NCBI GenBank assembly: GCA_020284085.1
Contig: JACEVL010000080.1
Coordinates: forward strand, 814,001 to 878,000
Reading direction: 5' to 3'
DNA from: Aporrectodea caliginosa
Lineage: Eukaryota > Annelida > Clitellata > Crassiclitellata > Lumbricidae
Length of the DNA stretch: 64,000 bases
The position numbers were made by a program, and so were the translations under genes. Positions 11,071 through 22,289 of the stretch are shown one piece after another. The notes under the pieces were generated by a model. That model saw nothing but the letters and a program-made list of their open reading frames with translations, made no database searches and was not told the origin of the DNA. Every line of letters starts with the position of its first letter. Position 1 is the first letter of the stretch.

Positions 11071-11480
11071 TTATGCGAAAAAATAATAACAATAATAACG
11101 ATACAACGCTTTTGGTTGGGTTGGGAGCGCTTCCGAGTTGTTCCCTTGAAGAGGTGCTATATAAAACTTCTTTGAATGACTGAATGAATTTAAGTCTCTG
11201 AGGGATCCTGTATACGTAAATACATGCAGATACATATATACGTAATGTACATACATGCATGATATATATATATATGCATACATACAAACTAAATAACTAA
11301 AAACTTATGCCCACACATAAAGGATACATACACATATACATGGCTGTGCACATGTGTTCCTAACGGTTTATTTAAACAAAATGCTCACCTAAATACATCA
11401 ACGTAAGTGTAACAAAAGTCAATTCGAAGCTGATACACTAAGTTTCATAGAGGAGTGGTAATGCTTAGTTATGTATTTAC

Positions 11481-11747
11481 CGATAGCACCACTGAGGATC
11501 TGGACAATGATATCGGTCGCCAGCATAAACAATGTAGTCGTCAGGATGCTCAATCTGTAGATCATACTTCAGCATGTCTAGGGCTGCTGATGGAGAGTGG
11601 TTCATCTGCAGCAGATGGGTTATCTTTTCACATGCCTCTGGACCGACATCACGATGGCGAAGCGCATCCCCGGCAACAATTGGGTGATTGTGCTTGCAGT
11701 TAAGAACAACCCGAAACGGGTGACTTGGCAAGTGAGGATTTGAGGAG
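11481..11747 (-). CDS. MULE transposase, middle exon
   Basis: The minus-strand frame reads SNPHLPSHPFRVVLNCKHNH, then GDALRHRDVGPEA and LQIEHPDDYIVYAGDRYHCP. The C-x-H-N-H arrangement and the following helix-rich part are the N-terminal DNA-binding portion usual before a MULE catalytic core. It is bounded by a 3' splice site (TTAATTGCAG ending at 11748) and a donor GTAAAT at 11480-11475. The intron to the catalytic exon is 742 bp and holds the SINE. Confidence 0.65.
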
Positions 11748-12025
11748 CTGCAATTAAACACACCAGTAAGTTAGGCAATTCAATAAATATTCCACGCAAT
11801 TGAATTGGTTTATTCGCCCCAGTAGAGTGAATTGGCAAAAGAAAGCTGCTTGAACAGCTATGTACTCTGTACCAATGCTTTCCAATGCCGGTGCTGCAAT
11901 GTGAGGGAAAGAAACAAGCGATGATGCTTTCAGTAGACATAGAGGGTGCATGTCATTTAAATGGATTTTATATTCCTCTTCCAAAGCGGGTACCTATATG
12001 AGATGCATTGGCAAGTAGGCCATCC

Positions 12026-12073
12026 TCATCCTCATCATCATCATCATCATCATCCTCATCATCATCCTCCTCC

Positions 12074-12130
<57 letters not shown>
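12026..12130. repeat. (CAT)n/(CCT)n microsatellite
   Basis: CATCATCAT with interspersed CCTCATC and CCTCCTCC. It lies within the MULE interior. Confidence 0.95.
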
Positions 12131-12131
<1 letters not shown>

Positions 12132-12359
12132 TTATTGTTCCCAATTCAAATATGACATAGCCTCATACAAGACCACAGTAAGATAGGTATGGTGAAATCA
12201 ATTAGTAGTATAAGTTTAGTAAGAGATGTTGAGACAGTACATAACCGAATATGATACATTAGTATGCTTTTCTAAATTTAAAAAGGTAGATGAAATACAT
12301 GCCAGTCGATATAAACAACAAGAGATTTACATGAGCTCACTTGGAGAATGTTCTGTTTG

Positions 12360-12565
12360 TCAATACATATCTTGAAGTTGGTCTTGCTTATATTCTGGTT
12401 TAACCAACCGCGATTTACGAACATCTCCACGACTTCTACGATGACATGCTGTCTTCTTAAGGAGCAGTTTCATGGCAGCTGTGCATCCAGTATTTCTGGA
12501 TGAAAGCTTTGTCTGTGCTGTGTCAGTGCTCCTCGTCTTGTGCATGCATCTGTAGTGACACTGGT
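12360..12565 (-). CDS. MULE transposase, upstream zinc-finger-like exon
   Basis: The minus-strand frame reads CHYRCMHKTRSTDTAQTKLS, SSRNTGCTAAMKLLLKK and SRGDVRKSRLVKPEY. The spacing C-x2-Y-x-C…C-x-A and the 'NTGC(P/T)A…L.LK' string match the FLYWCH/FAR1-like start of MULE proteins, and it is in the right order before the 11481-11747 exon. The 5' end is not certain; a likely acceptor is near 12562. A hAT MITE (12598-12723) sits just upstream. Confidence 0.5.
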
Positions 12566-12597
12566 TTAGCAATAAAAACACACGAACAGTTGACAAG

Positions 12598-12723
12598 CAG
12601 TGTTGTATCAATTACTTTGCAAATGTAATTCAATTATAATTGCAATTACATGCTACAAATTACAGAATAAGTAATTCAATTACGTAATTCAATTACATGT
12701 ATTTCAATTACTGAACAACACTG
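12598..12723. mobile_element. 126-bp hAT MITE with exact 8-bp duplication
   Basis: The ends are CAGTGTTGT and ACAACACTG. Both sides carry TTGACAAG (12590-12597 and 12724-12731), an exact 8-bp target duplication. The interior is an AT-rich near-palindrome of GTAATTCAATTAC units. Confidence 0.88.
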
Positions 12724-13659
12724 TTGACAAGCACATCACTAAGAAAGCATATAAATACTACACTAATCTTATAATACCACTCTGTTTCCTATTCCTTTCA
12801 AACGTGCCAGTTATTGTACCACACCCATCAGCGTTTAAAGATTCACTGATTGAAACAAATGTTGAAAGAGGCTAAATGCTGAACGATGAGGGAGGTTATT
12901 TCCAAAATGAAATTATTGCAGAAAAAGAACTGTGGGCAGCAATCAACGTATGGCTTTACTGAGTAGGCTACATATACAAACAATGCTAACATTGAACAGG
13001 TTTTCCTTTGGATTTGTACCCAAACGATTGAGAAATATACTTTCGTGTGACAAAACTAAATAATTTCTGGGCTACCCATAACGATAAGGTAAACCGTTTG
13101 CACACCAAAGATAATTTATTGTCTCAGTGCTCCCTATCATTTACGCTGCATACAGCCAAATTCTATTTTCAGTTTTAGTAGGCCTACGTATATTTTCATC
13201 GATAATCCAGCTTGCTCTTTAACTTTTATTATCTAGGTAAAATAAACGAAAAAATACCTCCACAAAATTACAGAAAGTAAAACGAGCAGACGTTGGTATC
13301 AACAGTGCTAAAGGTCTTAGACCTTAATAAGTCTTAATACTGTGGCGGACGTGTTTCAATACACGGCGGACGCCACAATACGAAGACATAGACTAGAGCT
13401 TTTGGTCTAAAGACTTTCAAAAAGGGACGTAAGAATGAAATTGCCTACTATTAAAGTGTCGCTCATGAAAATACGTGCATTATTCGCAGAACAGAACGGA
13501 CAAACATTGACCGAAGACGCTGACATCTTGCCGTTCGTCATCGCAGATCTTAATATGCAAACATTAATATTCATCACAGTCGATTAGGCTAAATAACGTC
13601 ATAACTTCTCATGAATATTTATGATGGGCCTGAACCAGCGCGTGAAAACAAATGTAGCA

Positions 13660-14150
13660 GCCGGGGCTTATCACTTGTGTAATGGCCGACGGACCTTCAG
13701 TGTTACTATAGGTTTTATCTATTGTCTCCTGGCAACCGGAGTTAGCCGGGTTGTATCCAATGTTCCCTGTAATTGTTTTTCCTCGTGCGCTTTATCCTGC
13801 CGCGTGACCAGTAACATAAGTGACCTATGCTAAATATATTGTACGTTCAAGATTGTACATCTGTGCAATTGCTCTGCTCCGGGCAGGTTCTAACTTCGAA
13901 TGGCGAAATGCAATGCCATTGTCAGAATAGGACTACTCGGGAAGTCTAGAGAGGTGGTTTACCGTTGCGTTCCATTCGGTGTCAGTCTATACATTCATCC
14001 AAAAAACTCTCAACATAGTTTATTGTGAAATGTTTATAAAGTACCTCAATTGAGCGTTTGTTTCAGTTTAGTTTACAGTTATCTAAAACACTAAAATTAC
14101 TATCAATTTCGCGAAGGTATTCAAGAATGTCATATTTGCCCTTAGTTGGA
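13660..14150. other. No gene recognised
   Basis: The open frame at 13621-13833 starts within the MULE end and has no recognisable domain. Nothing else is supported. Confidence 0.4.
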
Positions 14151-14155
14151 GTAGT

Positions 14156-14545
14156 CTACGAGTTTACAGCGGTCGGTTTAGTCGAACGTGCTTCGCCTTC
14201 GTAACCTCCAGATCCCTGGACAAAACGCACGATATCTATTTTGACACTATCATGTTCATTCCGAAAATGGTCGATGAGTTTGTACACCGGTGGGCTTACA
14301 ACTATAGATTGCCATAATTTGCTGACATGCTCAAAGCAATGACGCTTCGACGAAGTTATTGGTGCGAGGTAAACCTCCACTGTTCGCTCTCGGACGTTCC
14401 AAAGACGAATGGCGAATCGGGGATCTGCTCTTTGTTGCCTCTTTGTTGTGTAATAATAGAGTTGTCTTCCCAATACTCGACGATATCGTTCATACGCGGG
14501 GAGCCAGCAGATACGCGGCGCATTGTGTCTTTAACTTAAAATCCT
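14156..14545 (-). pseudogene. Second MULE-family transposase relic
   Basis: The minus strand reads QQRADPRFAIRLWNVRERTV followed, in a shifted frame, by GLPRTNNFVEA, then in the first frame VYKLIDHFRNEHDSVKIDI. This is the C-terminal 'F...LWN......(p)RTNN.vE' region of FLYWCH-type MULE transposases and not the family at 9675-12565. At least two frameshifts mark it as dead. Confidence 0.6.
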
Positions 14546-14939
14546 TCCTATCGGCGTCTCTTTTTAGATACCGACCCTGGTTTTTGAGTGGATCTGTCCC
14601 TGGAGTTGGTGAGGCCGTTCCGATTTTTTTAACCTATATCAATAGCCTAGATCTAAATGCTGATATTTTCCCCTCAGTCTCAATTCTTTGTTTTTTTCAA
14701 ATCCCTGCCACTGCACCGCCATTACTTTCATCCGACCAATCATCTTCATCCGCCGCATCCAATGTACGCATCAACGCTCCTCTTTCTCCTCTCCTTCCGC
14801 TGTCTCACATTCCATACAGCCCGCAAAAATCCAGAAATCAACAAACACATCTAAAAACACAGCCATTGGTACAGTTGAGTCTATTAATTTTACTGCATAC
14901 TAATTTTGCTTATCTTCGTGAGTTTCTTCTATACATCTC
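14546..14939. other. Non-coding flank of a foldback insertion
   Basis: Open frames on the + strand (14359-15000) run through the MULE relic and into a transposon end and have no domain content. I see no gene here. Confidence 0.35.
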
Positions 14940-15365
14940 GGCAAAACTGGGAACGGCGGTCCCAAATTATGAAATGAAAGATGTCTACAAATTTATTTGA
15001 TATTGTTACTTTAAAATGGAAGCTGGATTGATGAAAAACTGTTTCCCTAAATGGAAGCTGGATTGATGAAAAAAACCTGTTTCCATAAATGAAAGTGGGA
15101 TTGATGAAAACATACCTGTGTGGAAATAGAAATAGAAGCTGGATTGATCGAAATAATTTTTCCAGTAAATAGAAGCTGGATACCAAGCTGGTTGCATGGA
15201 TGAAACTAAGTTTCCATTCAATAGAAGCTGGATGAAAATAATGCTTTCAGTAATTAGAAGCTGGATTCCTGAGAATATATAGCACGTTTTAGCAAAACTA
15301 TAAGAAAGCGGCCTCTGTTGATTTCTTTCATTTCATAATTTGGGACCGCCGTTCCCAGTTTTGCC
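14940..15365. mobile_element. Foldback element A: perfect 41-bp inverted ends, satellite core
   Basis: GGCAAAACTGGGAACGGCGG… (14940-14980) is repeated exactly in reverse complement at 15325-15365. An exact 8-bp duplication TACATCTC flanks it (14932-14939, 15366-15373). The interior is six to seven units of AATAGAAGCTGGATTGATGA spaced 35-60 bp, ending in GCGGCCTCTGTTG. This interior matches element B (61622-62110) in reverse orientation although the ends are unrelated. It is non-coding. Confidence 0.9.
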
Positions 15366-15373
15366 TACATCTC

Positions 15374-16159
15374 TTTCTATCCCTTTCTGCAGCGCAGACT
15401 TCTTTGTAAAAATGTAGGTGGATGGTGAGATGATTGAGTAGATTAGTCGTGTTTTACCGGCTATGAGCCGGTCACATATTATAACTTCTCATGAACACCA
15501 ACGCCTCTGAATTTCTGATGATACATGGACTTTTATTTGTGACTGATTCGTGCTTGAAATGAATCCAGACACCATTCGAACAATTGCGGCCGCTCATGGT
15601 CTTTAGAGATATTTTGACTACAAGATTAGGGCTTACTACGATTGCTAATTATGTGAATTTGCACTATTTAACTTGTGTCGCAATCGGTAAAGAAACGTTT
15701 ACAATATAGCTACGTTTAATCAAATGCGGCACTACTTCTGGGATAATTGACAAATCCAAACTCCGGGGCGAACATAGACTATTAGTCTGGGCGCATTTTC
15801 ACGTTCTCATGTGTGCCGATATCGCACTCATAATTTTGTGCATTAACGAAATTAACAATGAATTTTCTTTAGTATTATTTTCGTTATTGTTATAGTTAAT
15901 GATAATTTTTAGTTATAGTTATAGTTATCGTTAACGAAATCATTTTAGTTGCGTTAACGAACATTGTTGTTACCATTATCGTTAATGCTGTTGATTCGAT
16001 GTCGATTCGTCGTTAATCAGAAGTTACTGTTGGACTGTGTTGATGTCTTCTAATCATCGCACATCTTCAGTCGATCATCGGTCGGATTCAGTGGACATTT
16101 CAGTCCACTGAATCCGGCCTTCCCGACACCACCGATGAAAGGAGGATCCCCAACTCGCC
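15374..16159. other. Non-coding, with a relic of the GTTATAG-rich hAT MITE
   Basis: No gene. About 15835-15990 repeats the TTAGTTATAGTTATAGTTAT and GTTAACGAAATCATTTT strings of the hAT MITE at 22290-22794, but the ends are lost. About 16075-16120 is a short near-palindrome around AGTGGACATTTCAGTCCACT. Confidence 0.5.
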
Positions 16160-16602
16160 ATAAAAGGTATCAGAAACAAATAGAGGATCCCTGTCGAACT
16201 ACCAACCGGTGGTTTACCACAATACATCACAAATTAATTAACACTCCGACTCGAGAATTTCAGTCTGGAAACGTCAACTGTCTATTTGTTTATAATTCTT
16301 TTCCTTCTTTTTGATGCCCAACACATTTTGGAAAGCGAATTTATCACTTTGTAAATTAGTTATCATCGAGCTAAAGCTATAAAAGGTATCAGAAACAAAT
16401 AGAGGCAGATCCCTGTTGAACTACCAACCGGTGGTTTACCACAATACATCACAAATTAATTAACACTCCGACTCGAGAATTTCAGTCTGGAAACGTCAAC
16501 TGTCTATTTGTTTATAATTCTGTTCCTTCTTTTTGGTGCCCAACACATTTTGGAAAGCGAATTTATCACTTTGTAAATTAGTTATCATCGAGCTAAAGCT
16601 AT
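16160..16602. repeat. Tandem duplication of a 219-bp promoter-proximal unit
   Basis: Unit 1 (16160-16378) and unit 2 (16379-16602) both start ATAAAAGGTATCAGAAACAA and end ATCGAGCTAAAGCTAT. They differ by a few bases and a short insertion. The array ends about 40 bp before the TATA box of CARD exon 1, so it may carry doubled upstream regulatory sequence. Confidence 0.92.
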
Positions 16603-16644
16603 TGTGGACCGAGTTACTCATGTTACACACAAAGCCACACCCTC

Positions 16645-16654
16645 TATAAATAGG
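16645..16654 (+). promoter_or_regulatory. TATA box (TATAAATAGG) before CARD exon 1
   Basis: A strong TATAAATAGG lies 184 bp upstream of the proposed ATG (16829). The leader would contain an upstream ATG (16741) whose short frame ends at 16815. No other TATA-like site of this quality lies next to a host exon in the window. Confidence 0.5.
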
Positions 16655-16828
16655 GCTACTTTCTATCACAACCCCACTTTTTGCATTTTACAAACTTCAA
16701 ATTATATCTTATACGTTTGATTTTATACGCTAAAAGAGGCATGAGAGTGTTTACAGATACGATTTTTACTGTACTGTGCAGGGGCTTCGCGCAGAACACA
16801 AGTGCAGTCAGCAAGTAAACCAGAAGTG

Positions 16829-17108
16829 ATGGAAATATCAGACCAAACTTCTACAAATGTGATTCAGCAGCATAGAGAATTTCTAGAGGAACGCATGGAT
16901 CCGGATTTCGGACTATTGGACAAACTGTTTGCCAATGGAACGATTTCACCAAGAGAAGCTTCTTGTGTTAAGGATAAAAGTCCTTTTCAAGAAAGAAACT
17001 CTCAACTATTGGATTACATTGTGCAGAATCTTCAACAGGATCGCTTATTTGAGGCTCTCAGAAATTCAGGACAGACACATATCGTAAATTATTTGAAAGC
17101 GAATGGAG
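16829..17108 (+). CDS. CARD exon 1 (first coding exon)
   Basis: About 93 residues from ATG 16829 to a consensus donor GAG|GTAAGA (17109). The helices follow the CARD pattern: VIQQHREFLEERMDPDFGLL, DKLFANGTISPREASCVKD, QERNSQLLDYIVQNLQQDR and LFEALRNSGQTHIVNYLK. CARDs are death-fold domains that pair with like domains in apoptosis and innate-immune signalling. The donor is phase 1, like the other CARD exons. An alternative is an internal exon starting at 16782, after a possible acceptor GTACTGTGCAG, with the TATA box then being fortuitous. The downstream partner exon is not identified; the nearest phase-1 acceptor exon on this strand is CARD exon 2 at 35564. Confidence 0.8.
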
Positions 17109-17178
17109 GTAAGAATTGAAGTAAAAAGTATTGTTGCACATCTTAAAGAATAAGCCTACATTTCTTACAACAAGCTTA

Positions 17179-17640
17179 GGGGCCGTCCATAAATGACGTC
17201 ACGCACCTAGGGGGAAGGGGGGTCGGCAATTTGTGACGATGTGTGACATGGGGAGGGGGTCAGCGAAGTGTGACGTCACATCAGGTCTGTGTAATAAAAT
17301 TTAACCATTAAACTTGACTTTAAAATAACAGCACTAATTTTGAGTACAAAAAATTTCATAATTTTTTGATTATTTTAATGTATACGGGCACAATTATTAA
17401 TAATTTTCTAATTATTTAAATATATGTCTCCATCAGATTTTTAAATACTTATTACAATGACAATAAATGGGATTTGAAACATGTTTTATTATCAAGTGGA
17501 AATTTGGTTTTAGGGGGGGGGGTCAGAGCTTTGTGACGTAATTTTTCAGGGGGTGTTACTTTTTGTGACGAAGTGTGACAGGGGTGAGGGGGGGGTCAAA
17601 AATCGGCCAATATAGCGTGACGTCATTTATGGACGGCCCC
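17179..17640. mobile_element. MITE with GGGGCCGTCCATAAATGACG ends and TTA duplication
   Basis: The ends are near-perfect inverted repeats of GGGGCCGTCCATAAATGACG, flanked by TTA (17176-17178 and 17641-17643). A 3-bp TTA duplication is typical of PIF/Harbinger. The interior holds G-rich runs with TGTGACGTCA strings next to each end. It is inserted 70 bp after the CARD exon 1 donor, inside the intron. Confidence 0.8.
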
Positions 17641-18290
17641 TTACTGCTCGCAAAAAATGGTTAAACTTTAGGTGTAGTTGATTGTACTAACAGAAAATGC
17701 CGTCTGTGTGCCTTTTCTAGAACGAACGCTACAAATCAGCGAGACTACGTAGGCCTACAATTCTAAACTAGATCTATTCAAAATTTTGGAAGGTCACTGA
17801 CTAGCTCATTCTTTCTTTCAATTCCTGTACGGCTTATTATATAAAAAATTAATATGTCGCAAAGCGAATTCATGAATCTCACAGAAAAGGTCTGAAATAC
17901 ATTTTCTGCATGTTTCCGGTCGCTCTTTAACTTTCTTCTGGGTTCAGTTTGAGTGAAAGTTATAGTATGGAAATGTGCAACTATGTACGGGTTCCTTGAT
18001 GGATAATGATGAGACTAATACTGTGGTTGGCCAGAATTCAATGTTTTCTAAACCGTTAGTCCCAATTTGAAAGAAATCTGTTGTTGGAAGGAAGCCAATG
18101 CAAACATTTAAAGTAAGCACCGGTTATATTTTACATATTTAGACGTAGGCCTACTGGTTGTTGATTTAACCAAAAATGTCTCAACTTCTTGAAGATAATC
18201 AGCGTTTTTAATACTGACACCAACAAGAAACGAGTCACACAATCAATACGACTGGGAAGCCAGCGTTTACCACAGATATTCTTAATAATC
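17641..18290. other. Intron or intergenic, no gene recognised
   Basis: No supported coding frame. The positions 18292 onwards begin the 3' tail of a minus-strand LINE. Confidence 0.4.
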
Positions 18291-18291
18291 G

Positions 18292-18700
18292 TATCGTATC
18301 GTATCTGGGCATTCTTAAAGCTCCTCTATTAGTGATAACTATTCAGAGGGGCTCCCGGCATAAGAACTCCGAGGAGGCAGAATAGATTTTAAAACAAAGG
18401 AACGCAGTGGATAGACCGCCTTCCAAAATCAAATCTATCTTTAGTGCGAAGGGACCTGAGAGAGACAGAAGAGACCGGGTTACAGAGGAAATCGCAAAGG
18501 TAAGCTACTTTGGAGCCTGGCCAAGGTGAGCTCTGGGTACCATAATTATGGTGTATCTTAAATTGGATACGCGCCTCAATGGGTTGCCAATGTAATTGGT
18601 TCAAGTTGTTCAGTCGATAGTGTAATTTCGTTATCAATTTAAGAAGTTGTGCATCCTCCAATTGGCTGTGGGTCTGATCTTCTGAATATTGAACTGATCA
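18292..18700 (-). pseudogene. LINE (CR1/L2-like) 3' fragment
   Basis: The tail CGTATCGTATCTG…AAAGCTCCTC (reverse of a GAGG.GCTTTA-type L2 tail) begins at 18292. The minus frame at 18389-18661 includes LNQLHWQPIEARIQFK, the 'L.WLP...RI.FK' block of the LINE C-terminus. It is decayed by frameshifts. Confidence 0.6.
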
Positions 18701-18836
18701 TAGTCTGGTTTGATGTGCCATCGCTTGATTCCTTATGCATTAGATAACGGCGCGAAAAACTTACTAAATAACAACAATTTCAATACTTCAAATTTCTCAA
18801 GTTACAGTAATTGAGTCAGAGAATGGCATCTCTGGC

Positions 18837-20620
18837 GTGCGAACCCTGACTAGCCACGGCTTCGTTTTTAGCAGTAGTTTCTCTGTTTTGTTTATCTTTT
18901 TGCGAGTTTGTGATCTACTAATAATGCTAAGGGGTCTTCTGACTCTGTTTTTGCTATACTGCTGTTACATCGACTCGACGAGTTGTCCGTGGATTATTCT
19001 TGGATTATTGAAGAGTATACAAGGACGTGTTTACGCTGATCTGATCTCGATCGCTTAGCACGTTTGCGTCGTCACTTCGTTCTACTTTGGCCTTTGGCGC
19101 TCGTATCGGCTACTGCCTTGGTTCACCCACCAGTCTCCTCCTCATTCCTCGTCATCTTTACAACCTACTCCATCTCCACCTCCGCCGCCTCAATCCATCT
19201 TCACTCTCCATATTGCTACACTCAGCGTCTGCTCGCTGAGGAAGAAGTGTATAACGTTTGCAGATCTAATCTCGGCTAACAATCTGGATGTCCTCGTCGT
19301 AACATAATCTTGGCACGTCTCCTCAGCGGACGTATGTGTCCCCAGCACTGCCGCTGCTGGCTTCTCATCCCTAGACCGCCCTAGATCTTATGCTCAGGGA
19401 GTGGCCATGCGGGGAGGAGGCGTGATTGTCTACCACACGGACGGCCTGGGAGTTAAGAGTATCAAGTTGGCCCAAACCCTAACGACCTTTGAAGCTCTGA
19501 GCTTCTATAATTATCACCAAAACTCTTCTTGCTATCTACCGACCCCGTTCTTCTCGTCCTTCTTCCACGTTTTCAGTGAGCTGCCCACCCTATTGGAGCA
19601 ATAATTTGCATTAATAATACTCAGTTATTCCTTACAGCGGATCTAAGCCTACACCCGGAGGATCACCTGTTCGCATAATCCAATGACTTATATGGCATTG
19701 TGATTCTCGAGCAATTTGACCTAAGGCAGAATGCCACTATGCCTACCCACCGCCTGGGTGGCTGGCTCGACGCTATTGTGACCAGCGATGACTGCCAGGC
19801 GATAGATTATTATTCCTCCTTTTATCCTCTCTGACCATTGTCTTGTGGTCGCCTCATCCATTCATCCATGACCTCCATTCCTCATCACTAGACCGAAGAA
19901 AAATCTGGCCGCTGTGCCATCGGGACAGCTTTTCAGAATCACACTCTCTTCAGAGATGCAGAAGCAATCTCCACGCAGTCTGCCTCTGAGCTGTTTAGTT
20001 CTTATGAAACAGCGATATATGAACTTATAAACACTTTAATCCAGATGCGCTCTCAGACTGCGTCTTCGACTTTGTTTCTCGTACCAGAGCTCGATGATGA
20101 CTTACTTCCGTTTCTCGTTGTACTATCATAACCGGTCGATTCATGAAGGGCGCCTGCCAACCTCTCAAAAGCAATCTATTTTGCTACCAGTTCTCAGGCG
20201 AGATGGTTTAGAACGCATTGTTGCTTAGCAGTTAGTCGCTTATTTAAATATGAATGAATTGCTCCCCACTCAGCAATCGGGTTCCGTAGGAACCATTTTA
20301 CGGAGACTCTTCTGGTTGGTCTCCTGTCGCACGTGAGTGGCGCAAGAACTGTGAGCAGCTCTCTCTCTCTCTCTCTCTCTTAGTCTTTTTTATGTAGTTC
20401 TGCCTTCGACTCTGTTGATCATTCCATCTTTCTTAAGCGCCTGCTACTTTTGGGTTGGCAAATGCATCATTAGAAATGGCTACTTTGAAGTACGTTCTAT
20501 TTGAGCGCTCAAATTACGTCATCATTGGCTCCTCATCAATGCTGCCTTTCGTCTGATCGCCCGAGCAAGATACCAAAAGTAGTCGATTCCGGTAAGCCTT
20601 TTGAACTGGACTATAAAGAG
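18837..20620 (+). pseudogene. Degenerate LINE: endonuclease and reverse transcriptase
   Basis: Pieces appear in order in several frames. Near 19400 MRGGGVIVYHTDGLGVKSIK is the endonuclease 'RGGG..V' block. Near 20105-20340 LPTSQKQSILLPVLRRDGL, RIVA.QLVAYLN and LLPT.QSG are the start of the reverse transcriptase. Near 20390 VLFDVSSAFDSVDHSILLKR is RT motif A. Stops and frameshifts are frequent. A (CT)n run at 20360-20380 interrupts it. Confidence 0.7.
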
Positions 20621-21291
20621 TCAAGCAATTCAAAATGTGTTCAACAGGTTCTGTTGCCAAGAATATAGCGGATTCAGTCTTTCGAACACATTTACTCGAA
20701 TAGGTTAAACTATGAGAATGGTCAGGTGTAATTTATGCAGACATAAGTGATCATTTGCCTATCTTTGTTATTCTGAATTGCAAACTGGACCATATAAAAA
20801 AAAACTTAATTATGTATCATATCGCTCATGTAATGATCAGGCGTTTAATGATTTTCAGTCTCTTATCGGGGAGGAAACCTAGGATGACTTTTGTGCACTT
20901 GGTGACCCAGATGAAATTGCCAACCTATTAAATAATAAACTGAATGGATTATACGACTCCTGCTTCCAACTCCGATTACGAAAGACTAGATTATATAGTG
21001 CCAAAACCAAGCCTTGGATTACTAATCATTTGCTGAAATCCTGTAAGAAGAAGAAAATTTTATATAGGAAATATTTTAAATTCAATACCACTGATGCCCA
21101 TTTAAGATATAAAACCTATTAAACAGATTAACACCAATTTTGCGGAAATATCAAAAACAATATTGTACTACTAAAATAATTAGAATCACACTGCGGCAAT
21201 CTAAAGGAAATGGACATTGACAGAAGCCCTGCACCAAAATGGTCCAAAACAAAATAGCCATACGGTAGTCTAAGAATTAATGATCAAATTG
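20621..21291 (+). pseudogene. Second LINE fragment, endonuclease end and linker
   Basis: Across frames I read ISDHLPIFVIL (the SDH motif ending the endonuclease domain), then TKPWITNHLLKSCKKKKILY and RKYFKFNTTDAHLRYKTY, the linker before the reverse transcriptase in CR1/Jockey-like LINEs. It resumes after 22183 (KIETDPAIIAESL) and again after 22794. It was therefore split by two later insertions. Confidence 0.65.
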
Positions 21292-22183
21292 GGTATGCGG
21301 ACATTTCTCTCCCGGACATATCCCCCGGACATTCTCCAGGACATTTTGTCCGGACATTTCCTCCCCAGGACCATTCCCTCTGGACATACCCCCCCTTTTT
21401 GATCACTTACCCGGCATGAATATTGATGAGAAAGTGCATTTTTTGGCTGTACTAGGAAGCTGTGTTTATTATCAAGCAATTATCAAGGTGAATTAATATT
21501 TCGAGTTTTTTATACACGCATATAAGATGCGTAATGGATGGTTAGCACGTTAGCGGAATCCCAGTACTACATTCACGCCCGTCACGTTATTGGCTAAAGC
21601 ATGTCACGTGAACTTGCTCACTTTCCTTGGAATTTTGAAATGGCGGTCATCTTGAGGGTGGGTTAGGGTCAGGTTGGGCATCGTGAGGATCGTTTAGGGT
21701 CAGGTTTGCGTCGTAATGGTCGGCTTGGGTCAGCGTTAGGGTTAGTGACATCGCTAGAAAACATGCTGAACAATCTTCCACCGCATTCGTTATTTTTTAT
21801 TGGTCGGCGCCTTTCACGTGCACAAAATCATGTGACACGAGACCTGTGTACAGGCTCACGTCGGGCATGACTGTATCCAAAAACTGGTTAATGGACGGAA
21901 CTTTTGCTGTCGTGTCAGAGCTATATAAATTATAAATAATTAATTGAAATAGCCACTAAAATGCACTTTCTCATAAATATTTATGCTGGGTCTAAAATGC
22001 ACTTTCTCATAAATAATTATGCTGGGTAAGTCATTTCCCCTTATGATCATTTGGGGGACATGTCCGGGGGAATTGTCCTTTAGGGGGAATATCCGGAGGG
22101 GGAAGTGACGGGGAAAATGTCGGGGGAAATGCCGCAGGAAATGTCCGGAGGGAAAATGTCCACGGGGAAATGTCCTAGAACCG
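21292..22183. mobile_element. Foldback element E: arms of GGACATTTCCCC-type repeats
   Basis: TCAAATTG flanks both ends exactly (21284-21291, 22184-22191). The left arm (21297-21410) is a string of 13-18-bp GGACAT-based units; the right arm (22045-22178) carries the same motif in reverse complement. The ends read GGTATGCGGACATTT and, reversed, CGGTTCTAGGACATTT. Inside, GAATATTGATGAGAAAGTGC near 21418 recurs twice in reverse near 21960-22020. No transposase is present. Confidence 0.85.
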
Positions 22184-22289
22184 TCAAATTGAGACGGATC
22201 CAGCCATAATTGCCGAATCTTTAAAATAATTACTTTTCTACTAATAGAACTCACGTTGAAATAAAAAAAATTCACCAACCACTAGCACT

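Larger units (their letters stand above)
7902..13659 (-). mobile_element. MULE (Mutator-like) DNA transposon, nearly complete
   Basis: Inverted ends TGCTACATTTTTTTTCACGC… (7902-7966) and the matching 65 bp at 13595-13659 differ at a single position. GCCGGG flanks both ends (7896-7901 and 13660-13665), a possible 6-bp target duplication, shorter than the 8-11 bp usual for MULEs. Inside, on the minus strand, are the exons of a MULE transposase (12560 down to 9675). Other content has accumulated: a LINE 3' fragment, a 180-bp satellite, a SINE, two microsatellites and a hAT MITE. The near-identical ends suggest recent movement or end-selection despite the cluttered interior. Confidence 0.8.

Noticed and set aside
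14359..15000. 213-residue forward frame
   Set aside because: It runs antisense through a MULE relic and into the inverted end of foldback element A; no domain and no splice logic.
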